Of a stretch of 64,000 bases of DNA, positions 22,288 to 34,762 are shown in pieces. Positions within the stretch are counted from its first letter, which is position 1. The number at the start of each line of letters is the position of its first letter. The position numbers and the translations under genes were made by a program. The DNA is taken from the NCBI RefSeq assembly GCF_025698545.1, contig NC_068572.1:744001-808000 (forward strand), read 5' to 3'. The DNA is from Gossypium raimondii. Taxonomy: Eukaryota; Streptophyta; Magnoliopsida; Malvales; Malvaceae. The notes under the pieces were generated by a model. That model made no database searches and was not told the origin of the DNA. It saw only the letters and a program-made list of their open reading frames with translations.

Positions 22288-23640
22288 AAAAAAAAAATTC
22301 TATTGTTACAACATTAAAATTTGATGTTAAAGAAAGGGAAGGTTGATGTTCAAATTGCATTGGTTTGTAAATAGTGTGTTGTTGAAAGTATTAGAATGAT
22401 TTCATTTGCTTTTTGGTGTGTAATTTTATGTTGCAACATTTTAAGGTGAAATCTTTACATTTGACATATCCACTCAACACACTGAAATGACTAAAGCGTA
22501 TCGAAATTTTGATTAGAATGATACATATCGACTAGTACAACCAGTTTCGGTACAATATTGACTACCATAGCTAAAACGCTTGACAAATTTTTAAAACTAC
22601 ACATTAACTTTAGTTTAACATGTAATGTTATACATAAAATTTTATTTTGTGCAATTTTAGACATGCAATTAAAATTTCTTAACGCAATTATTGATATAGC
22701 ATCATTTTACGTTTTATATATTTCATACATAAATAATTGTATTCATCTAATATAAATATAAATTGATGTGTTTGTTTAAATGTATATAGCTGAATCAAAA
22801 TCAAATTTTCATCTATACATTTGAACCACAATCAAAGTTTAATGCGTATAATTGCACCAAATTAAAATGTATATATCAAATTGAACATTAAATCAAACTT
22901 TATATATAATCTTGAGATTTATCCCAAATAAAAAAATGGTTGCTGGTAGGTAGAGCATTCAGTTTTTTCTGTTTGATATTATTATTATTAAATCAACTTA
23001 ACCGATCATAATTTACAAAAACCACCCGACCAAACTAGAGCTCAAGTATCGATGTGAGTGAATTGATTGATTAATTGACTTTAGTTATTGGACTTGAATA
23101 ATATATATTTATGTTATATATTATAAATTATAAATATATTTTAAAAAATTAAAAAATTAAATTAAGTCAAAGTTTTTGGTTGAGTTAGTTGAAAATTTAA
23201 AAACCAATAACCGACTGAAATAATCAATAAAATCAAACGCATAACCAAAAAGACTACCTAAATTGGAATTGACGAAACAAATTAGGTCCGTTTAACCAAT
23301 TTTCTTGATTTTAGCTAAAAACTGCTCACCCCTAATTATAAGTAGAGGTGTTCATGTACTAAGTACCGACCTACCTTGGTTGGCCTAACCTACTTTAAGC
23401 CAAATTTAGGTTTATATTTTCCAACCCTAAACTGACTTAACCTACCCTAGCTTATTCTATTGTTTATAAATAATAAATAATAAAAAATTAATTATATTAA
23501 TATTTAAATATTTTTATAATTAAATTTAAAAATAAATTTTTTAAATAATAAAATGCGGACCTAAATGGGCCGGACACACCCAAAATAATTTTAAATCGAG
23601 TCTCAACCCGACCCGACTGAACTCCATCCAATCGAACAGA
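22288..23640. other. Intergenic between the CASP array and DCP1
   Basis: Contains a palindromic AT-rich repeat (about 22590-22925) and a unit starting TAGAGGTGTTCATGTACTAA (about 23343-23640) that resembles the element at 53727-54237. No coding sequence recognised. From about 23640 the base composition changes to the C/T-rich leader of the next gene. Confidence 0.45.
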
Positions 23641-23886
23641 TAAACAAATAGCTTGCGTAAGAAGCTGAGTTTGGCTTTTACTATTCACATTTTGCCTTCC
23701 ATTTTCCCTTCTATCGTCGTTTATTCCCTCGTCCATTCTCTTTCTCTCTCCATTAAAAATAAAAATTTTAATACTAATTTTCGTTCCACATTTCAATTTC
23801 TCCCAATAAGGGCGAAAACGGCGTTCAAATCTAGCTAGGGTTTCTCAATTTAATTTCTTAAAAATCATTTTGGAAAAAGATCCAAA

Positions 23887-24748
23887 ATGTCGCAGCCGCA
23901 ATTCGGGAAATTAATGCCTAATCTTGATCAACAAAGCACGAAATTCCTCAATTTAACGGTTCTCCGTCGCATCGACCCTTTCGTCGAAGAAATTCTCATC
24001 ACCGCCGCTCATGTCGCCTTCTATGAGTTCAACATCGACCTTAGCCAATGGGTAATAGGCTAATTTCCAGTTTTTTTAAAGCCCTTTTTGTTAATTTAAA
24101 CACTAAATTTTGCGTCTCTTTTGTTGTTTCTGCAGAGTCGAAAAGATGTCGAAGGATCTCTTTTTGTTGTCAAGAGGTAACTTTGAAAGCGAATTTTTTT
24201 TTTATATATTTTAAATTTCTACTTTTTCAGTTTTTTTAATCTAAGATATTTATTTCGGTTTGCAATTCAGGAATACGCAGCCTAGGTTTCAGTTTATTGT
24301 GATGAATAGACGCAATACTGGTTAGTTCAATGCGATTCTTGATCTTCTTGTATCGGTGAACTTAAATCGTGAAAATTACTTGATTTGATTTTTACAAATT
24401 GCAATTACTGCCTTTTTTGGTTTCTTGATTTATTATATAATATGTTCGATAATCGATCTTTTTTTTGCAAATTTTGGTTAGAATGATGATTAAACTAAGA
24501 AAAATAGTCTCTTAAGAAAGTTTTTATAAACAGATAATTTGGTGGAAAACCTTTTGGGAGATTTCGAGTATGAAGTTCAGGATAAATATCTACTATACCG
24601 CAATGCTTCTCAGGAAATAAATGGTATTTGGTTCTATGATGCACATGAACTCGAGGAGGTTGCGAATCTTTTTAGCAGGTACTGATAATTTTTGTCATTT
24701 CTTTTGCTTTTTATGTTTTTGGTTGCCAAATTCGGGTCATTGGTTGTT

Positions 24749-24779
<31 letters not shown>

Positions 24780-27046
24780 TTGATGAAAAATTTATGATGT
24801 TTTTTATCACTTATTTGTGCCATTTTATGTGCTTTGACATCTTCAGGATTCTTACTGCATACTCAAAGGTGCCCCAGAAGTCAAAGGCAACATCAACAAA
24901 AGGGTAAGCATTATGGTAATATATTCCCCGCTTTTCTATTAGCATTTTGCTAAGTTATCAGTATATACATCATCGAGTTGAAATGTCTCTTGACTTTTAG
25001 TACCTTATAATTGTGATATTTCAGTTCTTCAATCAAAATTGCAATTTTCAAGCACTAGAAATTACTTCATTAGTTATATTCTGCCACTACTTAACTTATT
25101 TGATTCTCTTCTTTGACCATATCCATCACCATCCTTAAGAGATGTTAATGTTTTCTAAATTGCCTTACGTGAGTCTATTCTCGTAGTGGACTCTTCAACC
25201 CTTCGATTCTCTTCTACCAAATAGGTGCTGGATTATTGTATTTTTTTGTTATTCTCAGTGTTTGTTTTGGTTTTCTTTAGTATTTGAGTTTCTGCCCAAT
25301 TTTCAAGCTTTCTTTTTTTAACTGGTAAAATTTAAACTGTGATGAGTGGTAATTATTCCAATTGTTATGTTATCATATTTGCTTGTAAGCTTCCAATCTG
25401 ATCCAGGTTTCGTTCCTTTTTTGCCAATTTCCAAGTAACAATATTAATCACCAATGCAGTGGGTTTGAAGAACTGGAAGCTGTCTCAACAATGGCCATCA
25501 TGGATGGTCCCTTGGAGCCATCATCATCAACTGCACCCAGTGTCGCAGATGTCCCTGATGATCCTGCCTTTGTGAATTTCTTCAGTGTATGCATTTTTCT
25601 GTTCAACTTCTGCCCACTGATTACATGCAATACATTCCAGTACATGTAGAAAATTTCATGTGACCCTATCACTATAATGTTATCTTCTCCCTTGCTTTCA
25701 CTGCTAAGATATTCTGTAGTTAAGTATCGTAGGATAGCACATCAAATCTAACTGCTTAGTGAATCATGTTTATTATAAGGAGGTGATGGGTAAAAATATC
25801 ATGAAGGTCCCTGTACTAGATGAGAGATTGTTTTTTGCCCCTCTACTTAGAAAAGGGAAAAATTATTCCCTATACTTTAGATCAAAGAGGAAATTGGTTC
25901 TTTCTGTTAAACATTTCATCCATTTCTACTATTAAAAACTGGCATGGCTAACAGAATAACCAAATAGTGACATGTCGTTGACATACAAAAACCAGTTTTT
26001 AATAGTAAAATGGATAGAATTTTCAACAGAAGGACCAATTTACTCTTTGATCTAATGTATAGGGACTAATTTGCTCATTTTTTGAATAGAGAAGGCAAAA
26101 TGCAATCTGACTCCTAGTATAAGAGCCTCCATGGTACTTTTACCGGAGATGATGGCATCCTATCTCTTGAATTATGTTTAATATATTGTCAATTATTTTC
26201 CGTAGTCCATTCTCTGTTTCTGCATGTCTGAAGCTTATCCGCTTTATGCCCCTCTTATTTTATTAGATATCACAACTAAAAGAAAGAACAAGTCAACATG
26301 CATTAAGGGCTAAGCGGTATCATTATTAAATGGTTGATTTGATTAAATTGTTTTTGGTAGAGGTTCTGAAGTGTACACATATTGGGTATTGGTACAACAT
26401 TTATTTATCAGTGCTTATATCTTGGTCCTTTTGTTACATGTTGCAGACAGCTATGACCATTGGAAATGCTTCAAAGACGTCGAATTTTGGACAACCATAC
26501 CAATGTTCTGCTGCAATGCCTGCCCCTTCTAACCCACCCATTGTTGCGTCCCCTACAGTGCCAGCTTTGCATTTGCCATATCCTCTATCGTCTTCTACTC
26601 CATTGATGCCACTACTTGATACCCCTGAATCCGGAAGCAATCATACTAATCTCGTAAAGCCCTCGACGTTCTTTTTGCATCCTTCCTCTTCTTCACAGAT
26701 ATTGCCACCTGTCTCTACATCTTCACCGACTGCTCCTCTACTTAACCCTCCTCTGAGTCTACAACGCCCACATGGTGCTCCACTGCTTCAACCTTTTCCA
26801 CCGCCTGCTCCCTCACCATCACTCACGCCTGCTCCGGTTCCCACGCACAACTATGGTTTAACTATCAGTAGAGAAAAAGTTCGAGATGCACTTTTGACTC
26901 TCATTCAGGTAAGTTTACCATCCATCAGCAATGTACCATCATTTACTCGTTTTTCCTGTGCATCTAACCAAACTTTGCATGTTTTTCAGGACAACCAATT
27001 CATCGACATGGTCCACCGAGCACTGCTAAATGCTCATAATTCTTGA
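23887..27046 (+). CDS. DCP1: mRNA-decapping enzyme-like protein DCP1 (367 aa)
   Basis: Eight exons: 23887-24051, 24136-24176, 24271-24320, 24534-24678, 24847-24903, 25460-25586, 26447-26908 and 26990-27046. They give 367 residues, the usual length of plant DCP1. DCP1 is the co-activator of the decapping enzyme DCP2 in cytoplasmic P-bodies. The EVH1-like N-terminal domain fills about residues 10-135: LNLTVLRRIDPFVEEIL, AHVAFYEF, GSLFVVKR, RFQFIVMNRRN and NGIWFYDAHELEEVANLF (the aromatic IWFYD patch is the family hallmark). A linker with FEELEAVSTMAIMDGPLEPS follows, then a long Pro/Ser-rich region (about 195-345) and a C-terminal helix, SREKVRDALLTLIQDNQF to NAHNS, the trimerisation-type motif. 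The ATG is the first after a C/T-rich leader and begins MSQPQFGKLMPNLDQQST. Intron 6 carries a MITE; no exon is damaged. Confidence 0.96.
24752..24779 (+). repeat. (TG)n microsatellite in DCP1 intron 4
   Basis: About 14 TG units between exons 4 and 5, close upstream of the exon 5 acceptor. Length is likely to vary between accessions. Confidence 0.85.
25788..26144. mobile_element. MULE-type MITE (family A) in DCP1 intron 6
   Basis: Starts GGGTAAAAATATCATGAAGG and ends CCATGGTACTTTTACC. Flanks GGAGGTGAT (25779-25787) and GGAGATGAT (26145-26153) are a 9-bp duplication with one mismatch. Inside, GACATGTCGTTGACATAC and related words form arms. Confidence 0.85.
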
Positions 27047-28315
27047 CCACCAAATAAAAAATGCTGGTATTATACTTTTTTTTTTGGCTATAGTTTTGTT
27101 TTTGGGGTCTATTGTTTTAGGTGGTTTTGGTTGGTCCTCCTTTAGTCACACCCTTTACTAGAAGTTAAAAACACAAAACTATCAAATTGTCTTCCTCAAT
27201 GGATTTGGTTGGTGCTGGTGTTATTATTCATTATAGTATATACACATATAATATGATTCTGATTTTTACCTGGTTAGTGTAAATCAACTGTATCTATCTA
27301 TATCTTATACTATCTAAGCTACTAATTGAACTGGTATCATGAGTCAATCGGTATTCAGTTGAGAAATTATTAAAATGCTTTTTATATATAAAATAAGTTA
27401 TATGATTATGAGAGTATTTTTATCTTTTATATAAAATCAATAAAATGTACACATGGTGATACAACAATTTTAAATTTTAATTTTACCATTTCAATTGAAG
27501 TTTCATTTAATTTTTCTATGAACTTGTAATACATAATTTTTTACTGTTTTGTTTTTAAAATAAATTTTAATTATAACTTTTTAAAGTTATTTTCATTAAT
27601 TTAGATCTGAAATATTTTATATTTTAGATTATAAAAATTATAAATTAAATAAAAAATAAATTTAAGTAATGATTAACTTAAAATCGAGCTGAAATCGAAT
27701 GGTGTTCAATTTTCTTGGTTATTTTCCTCGGCCATAGTGAGGACATACTGGTGATAGCCCAAATCTTTGATTGGGTTAATTAAAACAAGTCTAAATCGTA
27801 GATTTTGAATTTGGTGTGGATGCCATTTAAAAAGAAAAAAAATTATTATCATAATTACCAATACATTTTATGTCCCTTAAAGGAGGGTGGCATTGAAATA
27901 AGCTGATCTAATTATAATATTAGTTCTTTAGCAATTGAAATTTAATCCCTTAACTTCTATAATATTATTAAGTAGGTCTTAAACAATTAGTTTTTACAAA
28001 GATTAAATGAAAATTTTATTATTAAGGTCATGAAAATCCAATCAAACCATGTTTAACAAATGTTAAATTTACATTTTAACCCGATGCCCAAGGTTATTTA
28101 AAAAAATCACGTCAATCTAAAACTATGAGATTAAATTCAAATATTATTATACTAGAGGGACTAAAAATCAAAATTAAACCAATACTTTTATCTAAGGAGC
28201 CCGACCTGACTCGACCGAACCAGTTCCTTTGGCCCATGCAGAATCTGCTTTGATGCTCTAAAACAAAAACCAGTGCCCTGTTATTGCCGCCAAAAGAACT
28301 AGGGTTGCATCCGCC
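27047..28315. other. DCP1 3' flank and intergenic to the LRR gene
   Basis: The first 200 bp are T-rich and probably the 3' UTR. About 27310-27480 holds a repeat with AACTGGTATCATGAGTCAAT, also seen at about 35890-35950. About 27850-28190 is a worn repeat. A short leader precedes the next ATG. Confidence 0.4.
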
Positions 28316-31300
28316 ATGGCTCGCTTGACCAAAGAACATGTCTTGAAAGACGAGAACACACATGATCCCGCCACCATCACTTCCCTCTCTCTTTCCCACA
28401 AAGCTCTCTCCGATGTACGCCTCCGCCGCCGTTCCTCTTTCTCTCATCGCCTTCCGGTTCCTCTTTCTCTAATCTCTACTCTATTTTTTTCTATCTTCTT
28501 TTTAACAGGTTTCTTGCTTGGCTGAATTCGAAAACTTGGAAAGACTCGACCTTGCTTTTAACAATCTCACTTCGCTCCAGGTTTTTTTTTCATTTCCGGC
28601 TTCCGTACACTTATTTAAGTAATTTAAAAAAAAATGAAATGTGATTTCAATTTTAAATTTCAATTTTATAGGGATTGAAGTCTTGTGTTAACTTGAAATG
28701 GTTATCGGTCGTTCAAAACAAATTACAAACATTGGAAGGAATCGAAGGACTCACTAAACTCACTGTAAGTTTTTAAAGCTCACTTGTGTGTTTTTTCTTA
28801 AATTCCTAATTAAATTGAATCAAATTTATGATTCGATTTTGGTTTTTAAATTAGGTGTTGAATGCTGGCAAAAATAAGCTTAGATCAATGGAAGAGGTTA
28901 AGCCTCTTGTTAATTTACGCGCATTAATTCTGAATGGTAAGATTTTCTTATAAAAAAATTGCATCACTTTGCATTTATTCTTTACTTTTTTGTACTTGTT
29001 AATCTCATTGTTTCTTGCGCCGTGTAGATAACGAGATTGTTTCCATACGTGGACTCGATGATATGAAAGATTTGAACACTCTTGGTATGAATTCGTAATC
29101 TTAAATGATCATGTTTCGAAAGTTAACTTAGTTTGCATTTTGTGTTTGAAATTGAAGTTTGAGATCGAAGTTGGTAAGAATATGGTTCTGTATATTTGGG
29201 AGCTGAGTGTTGAGATGGGAAGTACTTCCCGATTGGTATGAATTCGTAATCTTAAACCATCACGTTTCGAAAGTTAACTTGGTTTGCATTGTGTGTTCGA
29301 AATCGAAGTTTGAGATCAAAGTTGTTAAGAATACAGTTCTGTTTATTTGGGAGTGGAGTGTTGGGATGGGAAGTACTTCCCGATTGGTATGAATTCGTAA
29401 TTATAAATGATCGTGTTTCGAATGTTAACTAGGTTTGCATTTTGTGTTCGAAACTGAAGTTTGAGTTTGAAGTTGTTAAGAATATCGGGAGCGGAGTGTT
29501 GGAATGGGAAGTACTTCCTGATTGGTATGAATTTGTAATCATAAATGATTATGTTTCAAATGTTAACTTGGTTTGCATTTTGTGTTTGAAATTGAAGTTA
29601 AGAATCCGGTTCTGTTTATTCGGGAGCGTAGTGTTGGGATGGGAAGTACTTCCCGATGAACACCTCTAAGTATGCTTATAGTCATCCCATTATCTGACCT
29701 CGTTTCTCTATTCTTTGCACTACTCGATCTCACAACCTCTAAGCTGGTGCTTTTTGAAATCATTTACATGATTTTAACTCGGACTAGAGCTCTGTCTGAA
29801 ATTTTCCTTCAGTACTTTCTAGGAATCCCATCACCGAAATTGGCAATTCTCTTGTCAAGCTGAAATCTATCACAAAGGTATTGAATCCTTCTGTTATTCA
29901 TATGTATCTTATACGATTTAACTTGATTATTACTCCTAAAGCTTTTTTGATGTCTCTTGGTTCTAGTTCTCTGCCTCTAATTGCCAAATTCAAGCTATCG
30001 AGTCGTCACTCAAGTGCTGCGTTGAATTAAAAGAGCTTCGACTCTCTCACAATGATATCAAGGTAAGTTCTTTTACACAATGACTATCCGAGTAAAGCAT
30101 GTTCTGTTACTCATTTCAGCCCCCCTGATGTATTGATTAGATGCTTTTGTTATTATTTCCTATATACGTACCTACTTGTTCACGTGCGTGAACTGTCCAG
30201 AGTCTCCCGTCGGAGCTGTCTTGTAATAAAAAGCTTCAAAATCTGGACTTGGGAAATAACTTAATCTCTCAATGGTCGGAATTGAAGGTTTGTAGCAACC
30301 TAAAATAATTTATTTTTCCCCGATTCTATGATTTTTTTTTCATGGAAATGCATTTTCTAGGTAAAAGTATCATGGAGGCTCCTATACTAGGAGTTGGATT
30401 GCATTTTGCCCTCTATACTCAAAAAATGGGTAAATTAGTCCCTGTACATTAGATCAAAGAGCAAACTGGTCATTCTTTTAAAATTTTATCTATTTCTATT
30501 GTTAAAATTTGGTCATTGTATATTAGCATAAGGCATGTGTGCCACGCCATGTGTCATTGTCTAATTATCCTGATAGTCACACCAGTTTTTAACAGTACAA
30601 GTGGATGAATTTAACAAAATAACCAGTTTGCTCTCTAATTTAATGTACAGTGACTAATTTGCCTATTTTTTGAGTGGAGGGATCAAAATGCAATCTGACT
30701 CCTAGTATAGGGATCTCTATGGTACTTTTACCGCGTTTTCTGCTTTGTTTGTTGACTACCAACTGAAAAACAGGCACTGGATTCATTAGTCCATCTGAAG
30801 AATCTCAACCTACAAGGAAATCCCATAGCCGAAAAAGATAAATTGGCTAAGAAGGTAAGCATGTTTTGGCTCGTACAATTTTTTTTCTTGTTTTATTTGA
30901 ATATGTGTTTGTTTAGGTTTTTCTCGTCTTAGTCTCTTGATATGATTTCCGGAACAACAATGCTGCAGGTTAAAAGGTTACTGCCTAACTTACACATATT
31001 CAATGCAAGACCAATTGATAAAAGCATAAAAAACAAAGAGGGTGAGATCGTCAACATTGCTTCGTATAGTTCAGATATTCACATGGAGGAGAAAAAAGGT
31101 CAGAAAAGAAAAAAGAATCCCGAATTTCTAGTGTCGGTTGAGAAACAAGACGTTAATCATGATAATAATGCCACTGCTTTTGATACCGAGAAAGAATTGA
31201 AGAGGAAAAAGAAGAAAGGAAACGACAAGCTGTCGACAGAAGTTCCCATTGCTGAGGATGACGTCGTCGTTGAGAAGGAAGAAAAGAAGAAAAAAACGAA

Positions 31301-31661
31301 GGTCGAACAAAAAGGAAGGAAAACAAATGATAAGTTCTCAACTTCAATGCACGAGGATGGTACCACGGGTGAAGAGAAACCGAAGAGGAAGAAGAAACTA
31401 GAGAAACGGGCTGAACTAGACATTATCGACGATGCAGGTGCCTCGTTCTCAGAGCTGTTCGCAATTGATGTTGCTGATCCGATACAGGATGGTAAAAGGA
31501 AGATAGTCGATAGAGCCAGTCAAGATACAAAATCGTCTGATAGCTTAGTTACCTACCCTGTAAAAAAGAAAAAAAGTAAACATGCTGTGCTTGCCGAACT
31601 TGAGTTGACCTCAGCAATTGAAGTCGGAATGGGTGGCGCGTCAACTTGGGGTGACGAGTGA
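28316..31661 (+). CDS. Leucine-rich-repeat protein with lysine-rich C-terminal tail (474 aa)
   Basis: Ten exons: 28316-28414, 28509-28580, 28672-28764, 28855-28936, 29028-29084, 29813-29877, 29967-30062, 30201-30287, 30774-30854 and 30969-31661. The first about 260 residues are SDS22/U2A'-type leucine-rich repeats of about 22 residues, for example NLERLDLAFNNLTSLQGL, KLTVLNAGKNKLRSMEEV, NLRALILNDNEIVSIRGL and ELKELRLSHNDIKSLPSEL, closing with an LRR cap (KKVKRLLPNLHIFNARP). The last about 210 residues are charged and rich in KKKK/KRKK runs, which look like nuclear or nucleolar localisation signals. It resembles a small plant family of intracellular LRR proteins without kinase or membrane segments; I recall Arabidopsis At5g22320 as a likely relative. 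Its biochemical role is not established. Repeats in introns 5 and 8 do not disturb the exons. Confidence 0.9.
29085..29655 (+). repeat. Four-copy tandem repeat filling LRR gene intron 5
   Basis: Units start at 29085, 29236, 29387 and 29525, with a period of 151, 151 and then 138 bp; the last is cut short. Each unit begins GTATGAATT, which is the intron's own splice donor, preceded by TTG in every case. Each ends in GGGAAGTACTTCC, a short palindrome. Confidence 0.9.
30359..30732. mobile_element. MULE-type MITE (family A) in LRR gene intron 8
   Basis: Starts AGGTAAAAGTATCATGGAGG and ends CTATGGTACTTTTACC. Flanks GCATTTTCT (30350-30358) and GCGTTTTCT (30733-30741) are a 9-bp duplication with one mismatch. 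The best preserved member of the family here: both ends also carry CCTATACTAGGAG/CTCCTAGTATAGG. Confidence 0.88.
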
Positions 31662-33026
31662 AGCCGGAATCAAGTTATTTGAGGTCGCTTTGGGTGAATT
31701 TTGGTTTAACTTTTATCTTTGCCATTTATGTACTAGTTTTTCTTTTACGAAAATAGAAAAGGTATTTTCAGCCAGTTCAAAAATTTCTTCAAAAATGTAT
31801 TATTATTATAGATGAGGTATGCTTATTAGTAGAGTTGTTCATAGCTGAGTCGAGTCAGGTTCGGGCTAAGTTTATGGATGATATAAACATACTTTATTTG
31901 ATATAAATTACACTATATTTCGTCTAAGCTCATTCATATTTTTAAACGATTAACTTAAACATGTTTTAGACTCGTCCATATTTTTTAAAAATGTTATTTT
32001 TAATTTAACTTTTCATATTTCATATAGTTTTTTATTAATATTGTTAAATTTAGACATCTGTATTGTATTATTATACATTTAGTTTTATTTGATATAAATT
32101 ACGTAATATATATAAAAATATAAAACAGGAAGTGCTCAAGCATAGCACGAATTTCAGACAATCTTATATTTTTAATCAAGTTCATTTTTCAATTATAACT
32201 CAATCCTCCCCATTCAATTCATTGATCATAATTTGTAGGTTAAATTCTGGTATTAATCCTTGTACTTCATAGAAGTTATGAAAATAGTCCTTATATTTTA
32301 ATTTGATCAATTTTAATCTCGTGCTTTTTAAACTTTAAATTTTGAGTTCCCATCAAACGTTAATTATTATATATCAAGTTATGCTATTTTTAAAATTTGA
32401 TGTGTCAAACATATTATTATATGTGTAATGTTATATCAACTTATTATTTTCATATATTACTTATTACAAATCAAGTTAATAGATTAACGATTGTCATTTG
32501 AAAAATACGAGGACTTAGAATAATCCAATTGAAGAGTATGAACTAACTCTACAATTTTTCATATGGTACATGATTAGTAATTGAATTTAACTAACAAATT
32601 TAATCGTTTTTGTTTGGTTAGGACTAAAATTTTAAAAATTAAAAAGTACATAGATTAAAATTAATCAAATAAAGTATAATGACTAAATTCAAAATTTCTA
32701 CATGGTAAATTTAACCTAATTTGAAACCATCGTCAAATAGATCCAATCGAAGTATCTAACCTACACTAAAACCTTGTTATGATGCATGATAAAAGACTCT
32801 CGATTTGTAAATTGAATAAGCAAAATCCAATACCAATAACACCCATCCAGGGACCAATTACAATAGCCATTTTTGTACCTAATCATAAAATTATAAATTT
32901 TAGAGAATCATTTTTAGAAAAATATTTTTGACGAGTTGTGAGATCTCAAAAGGCAAGATTTTGCGTCTTTTGGTCACAAAACACATTCCTAATACATAAA
33001 TTAATTACTACGATAAAAATTTTAAC
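31662..33026. other. LRR gene 3' flank and intergenic repeats
   Basis: After the 3' UTR, about 31830-32000 is a degenerate repeat (GTTGTTCATAGCTGAGTCGA). About 32237-32711 is a palindromic MITE-like unit, starting TAGGTTAAATTCTGGTATTA and ending TGGTAAATTTAACCTAA. Otherwise AT-rich and featureless. Confidence 0.45.
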
Positions 33027-34762
33027 TTTTAACACCCCCGATCCGGTTTAAAAGTTTTGACTAAGTCTAAGGCGTTACATTGATCACTGAAGTGATCCAG
33101 TAAAACTGCTCTTTTGCTTGAGTTGGTTTGTATGAAAACCGCTCTTTTGTTTTTAATAAAACATTCATTAGTTAAACTGTTTTTACTTATTAAATGAATT
33201 ACAAAATTTATTAATGTGAAGTTTTGGGAAAATCGGTTAAGGCTAAAAATACTTATCAAAACTTACCAAGAATAATAGTTTTCTAAACCAAATAGCATGT
33301 AATTATTACAGTATTAACTAAGTAACATGCTTAAAATTAATAAGCTAAACAATCTCAAACCTAAGTTATAAAAGAAAGAAATAATTAATAATTACAAACC
33401 CAAAACAATTAAGGTAAATTTTAATGAAAACTTTAAAATAATAATAAAAGAAAAACGAGCTGTTAGTTCGAGGTTCCTCTGATGCCATTCTGGGTCCTAG
33501 TTCTCTGCGTTACTTGAAATGTAAGAAAAAGGGGAGTAAGTTTATGACAACTCAATGTGAGTCTAATTTTCAAATCACTACTTATAATCATACAAAGAGT
33601 GAATCATTCACTTTATAGCAACATAGCAATTAAGCATAATGTAGGGAACAATCAATAAATCAATGCATGAACAGATTATACTAATGATGCAATGTAATTA
33701 TGATTTCAAGTTCCCACCAATCCATCGTATTCGCCCTTGAGCATTGCTCGACACACCAAAACACATGTTAAAAACTGACTATCCTGGATTTCCCTGTGAC
33801 AATGGGTGTTCACTTGTCATCTGTGATGATGACTTTTACTACAATAACTTACCATCCCGATTTTGACGGCTTTTTAACCTGTCATCCCGGTTTATCCAAT
33901 TTTGATGACATTGCCACCTACTTCATGCAGTATTGACTTTCGGTGTGGACTTAATTTGCCATTTTCTCTTACGGAACTCCTTCGTCCTCCAAACCCAATT
34001 TCATTTAATTATACACATATACTTAGCATATCATGCTATTTATCATCAATTGATGCTATGTTTGTCCAACATATTCAATATTTCATACTATCATTTAATG
34101 GCATGTATTCATGCAATCATTCATATTCAATTTCATATATATATACAATTTCTTCATTCAAACTAAAAACTTGTAACGGTATATTGATATTAGATTGTTT
34201 ATCATGCTTGTTTGACTAACACATACATAACAATTTCTCATAGAGGGTTCGCACGTATAGGGTTTGCCCATCTAGGGTTCGCATGTTTAGGGGGTCTATA
34301 CATCTAAGGTTCACATGTATAGGGTTTGCACGTCTAGGATTCGCACATAAAGAGTTCGCACTTAAGGGTTTGCACAAGTAAGCATACAGGGTTCGCATAG
34401 TAAACCAAGTAGGGTTCGCATGTTTAGACATGTAAGGTTCACATATTAAAACAAGTAGGGTTCACATATCAAAACAAATAGGGTTAGCATGTTAAACATG
34501 TAAGGTTTCGCGAAAATATATACTAAGAGATAGCATGTTAAATCCTACATGGTTTTGCATATGGGTTCTCATACATGTGTTCGCACATATCAACTACAGT
34601 TTGCCTAAAGGGGTTTGCATACGGGGGGGTTTTCCTATACAAATTACTTACTTTCTAATATTTCAATTAATTAAACACAATGATTTAAGTTTAGATCCCA
34701 CATCTAATTTGAAGACACAAATTTATCCCTATTTCTTTTAGCCCTATTTTTAGGGTGTGACA
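33027..34762. mobile_element. Diverged solo LTR
   Basis: About 1.7 kb that begins near TTAACACCCCCGATCCGG and ends AGGGTGTGACA, matching the TGTAACACCCC...GTTACA style of the better preserved LTR at 49690. No gag or pol reading frame and no second LTR nearby. The expected 5-bp duplication is not readable, so both boundaries are approximate. The last 500 bp contain a tandem array. Confidence 0.55.
34237..34625 (+). repeat. Degenerate tandem repeat with AGGGTTCGCA core
   Basis: At least fourteen spaced occurrences of AGGGTTCGCA or close variants (AGGGTTTGCA, AAGGTTCACA), about 12-28 bp apart, inside the LTR at 33027-34762. Spacing is irregular. Confidence 0.7.

Noticed and set aside
26330-26446. 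An open frame running from upstream straight into the Pro-rich exon of DCP1
   Set aside because: The part before 26447 is intron: it ends in TGTTGCAG, and the frame joins exon 6 of DCP1 properly at the acceptor. The upstream residues do not resemble DCP1.
31153-31423. Frames on the - strand rich in S and F opposite the last exon of the LRR gene
   Set aside because: They mirror the lysine- and glutamate-rich codons of the + strand exon.
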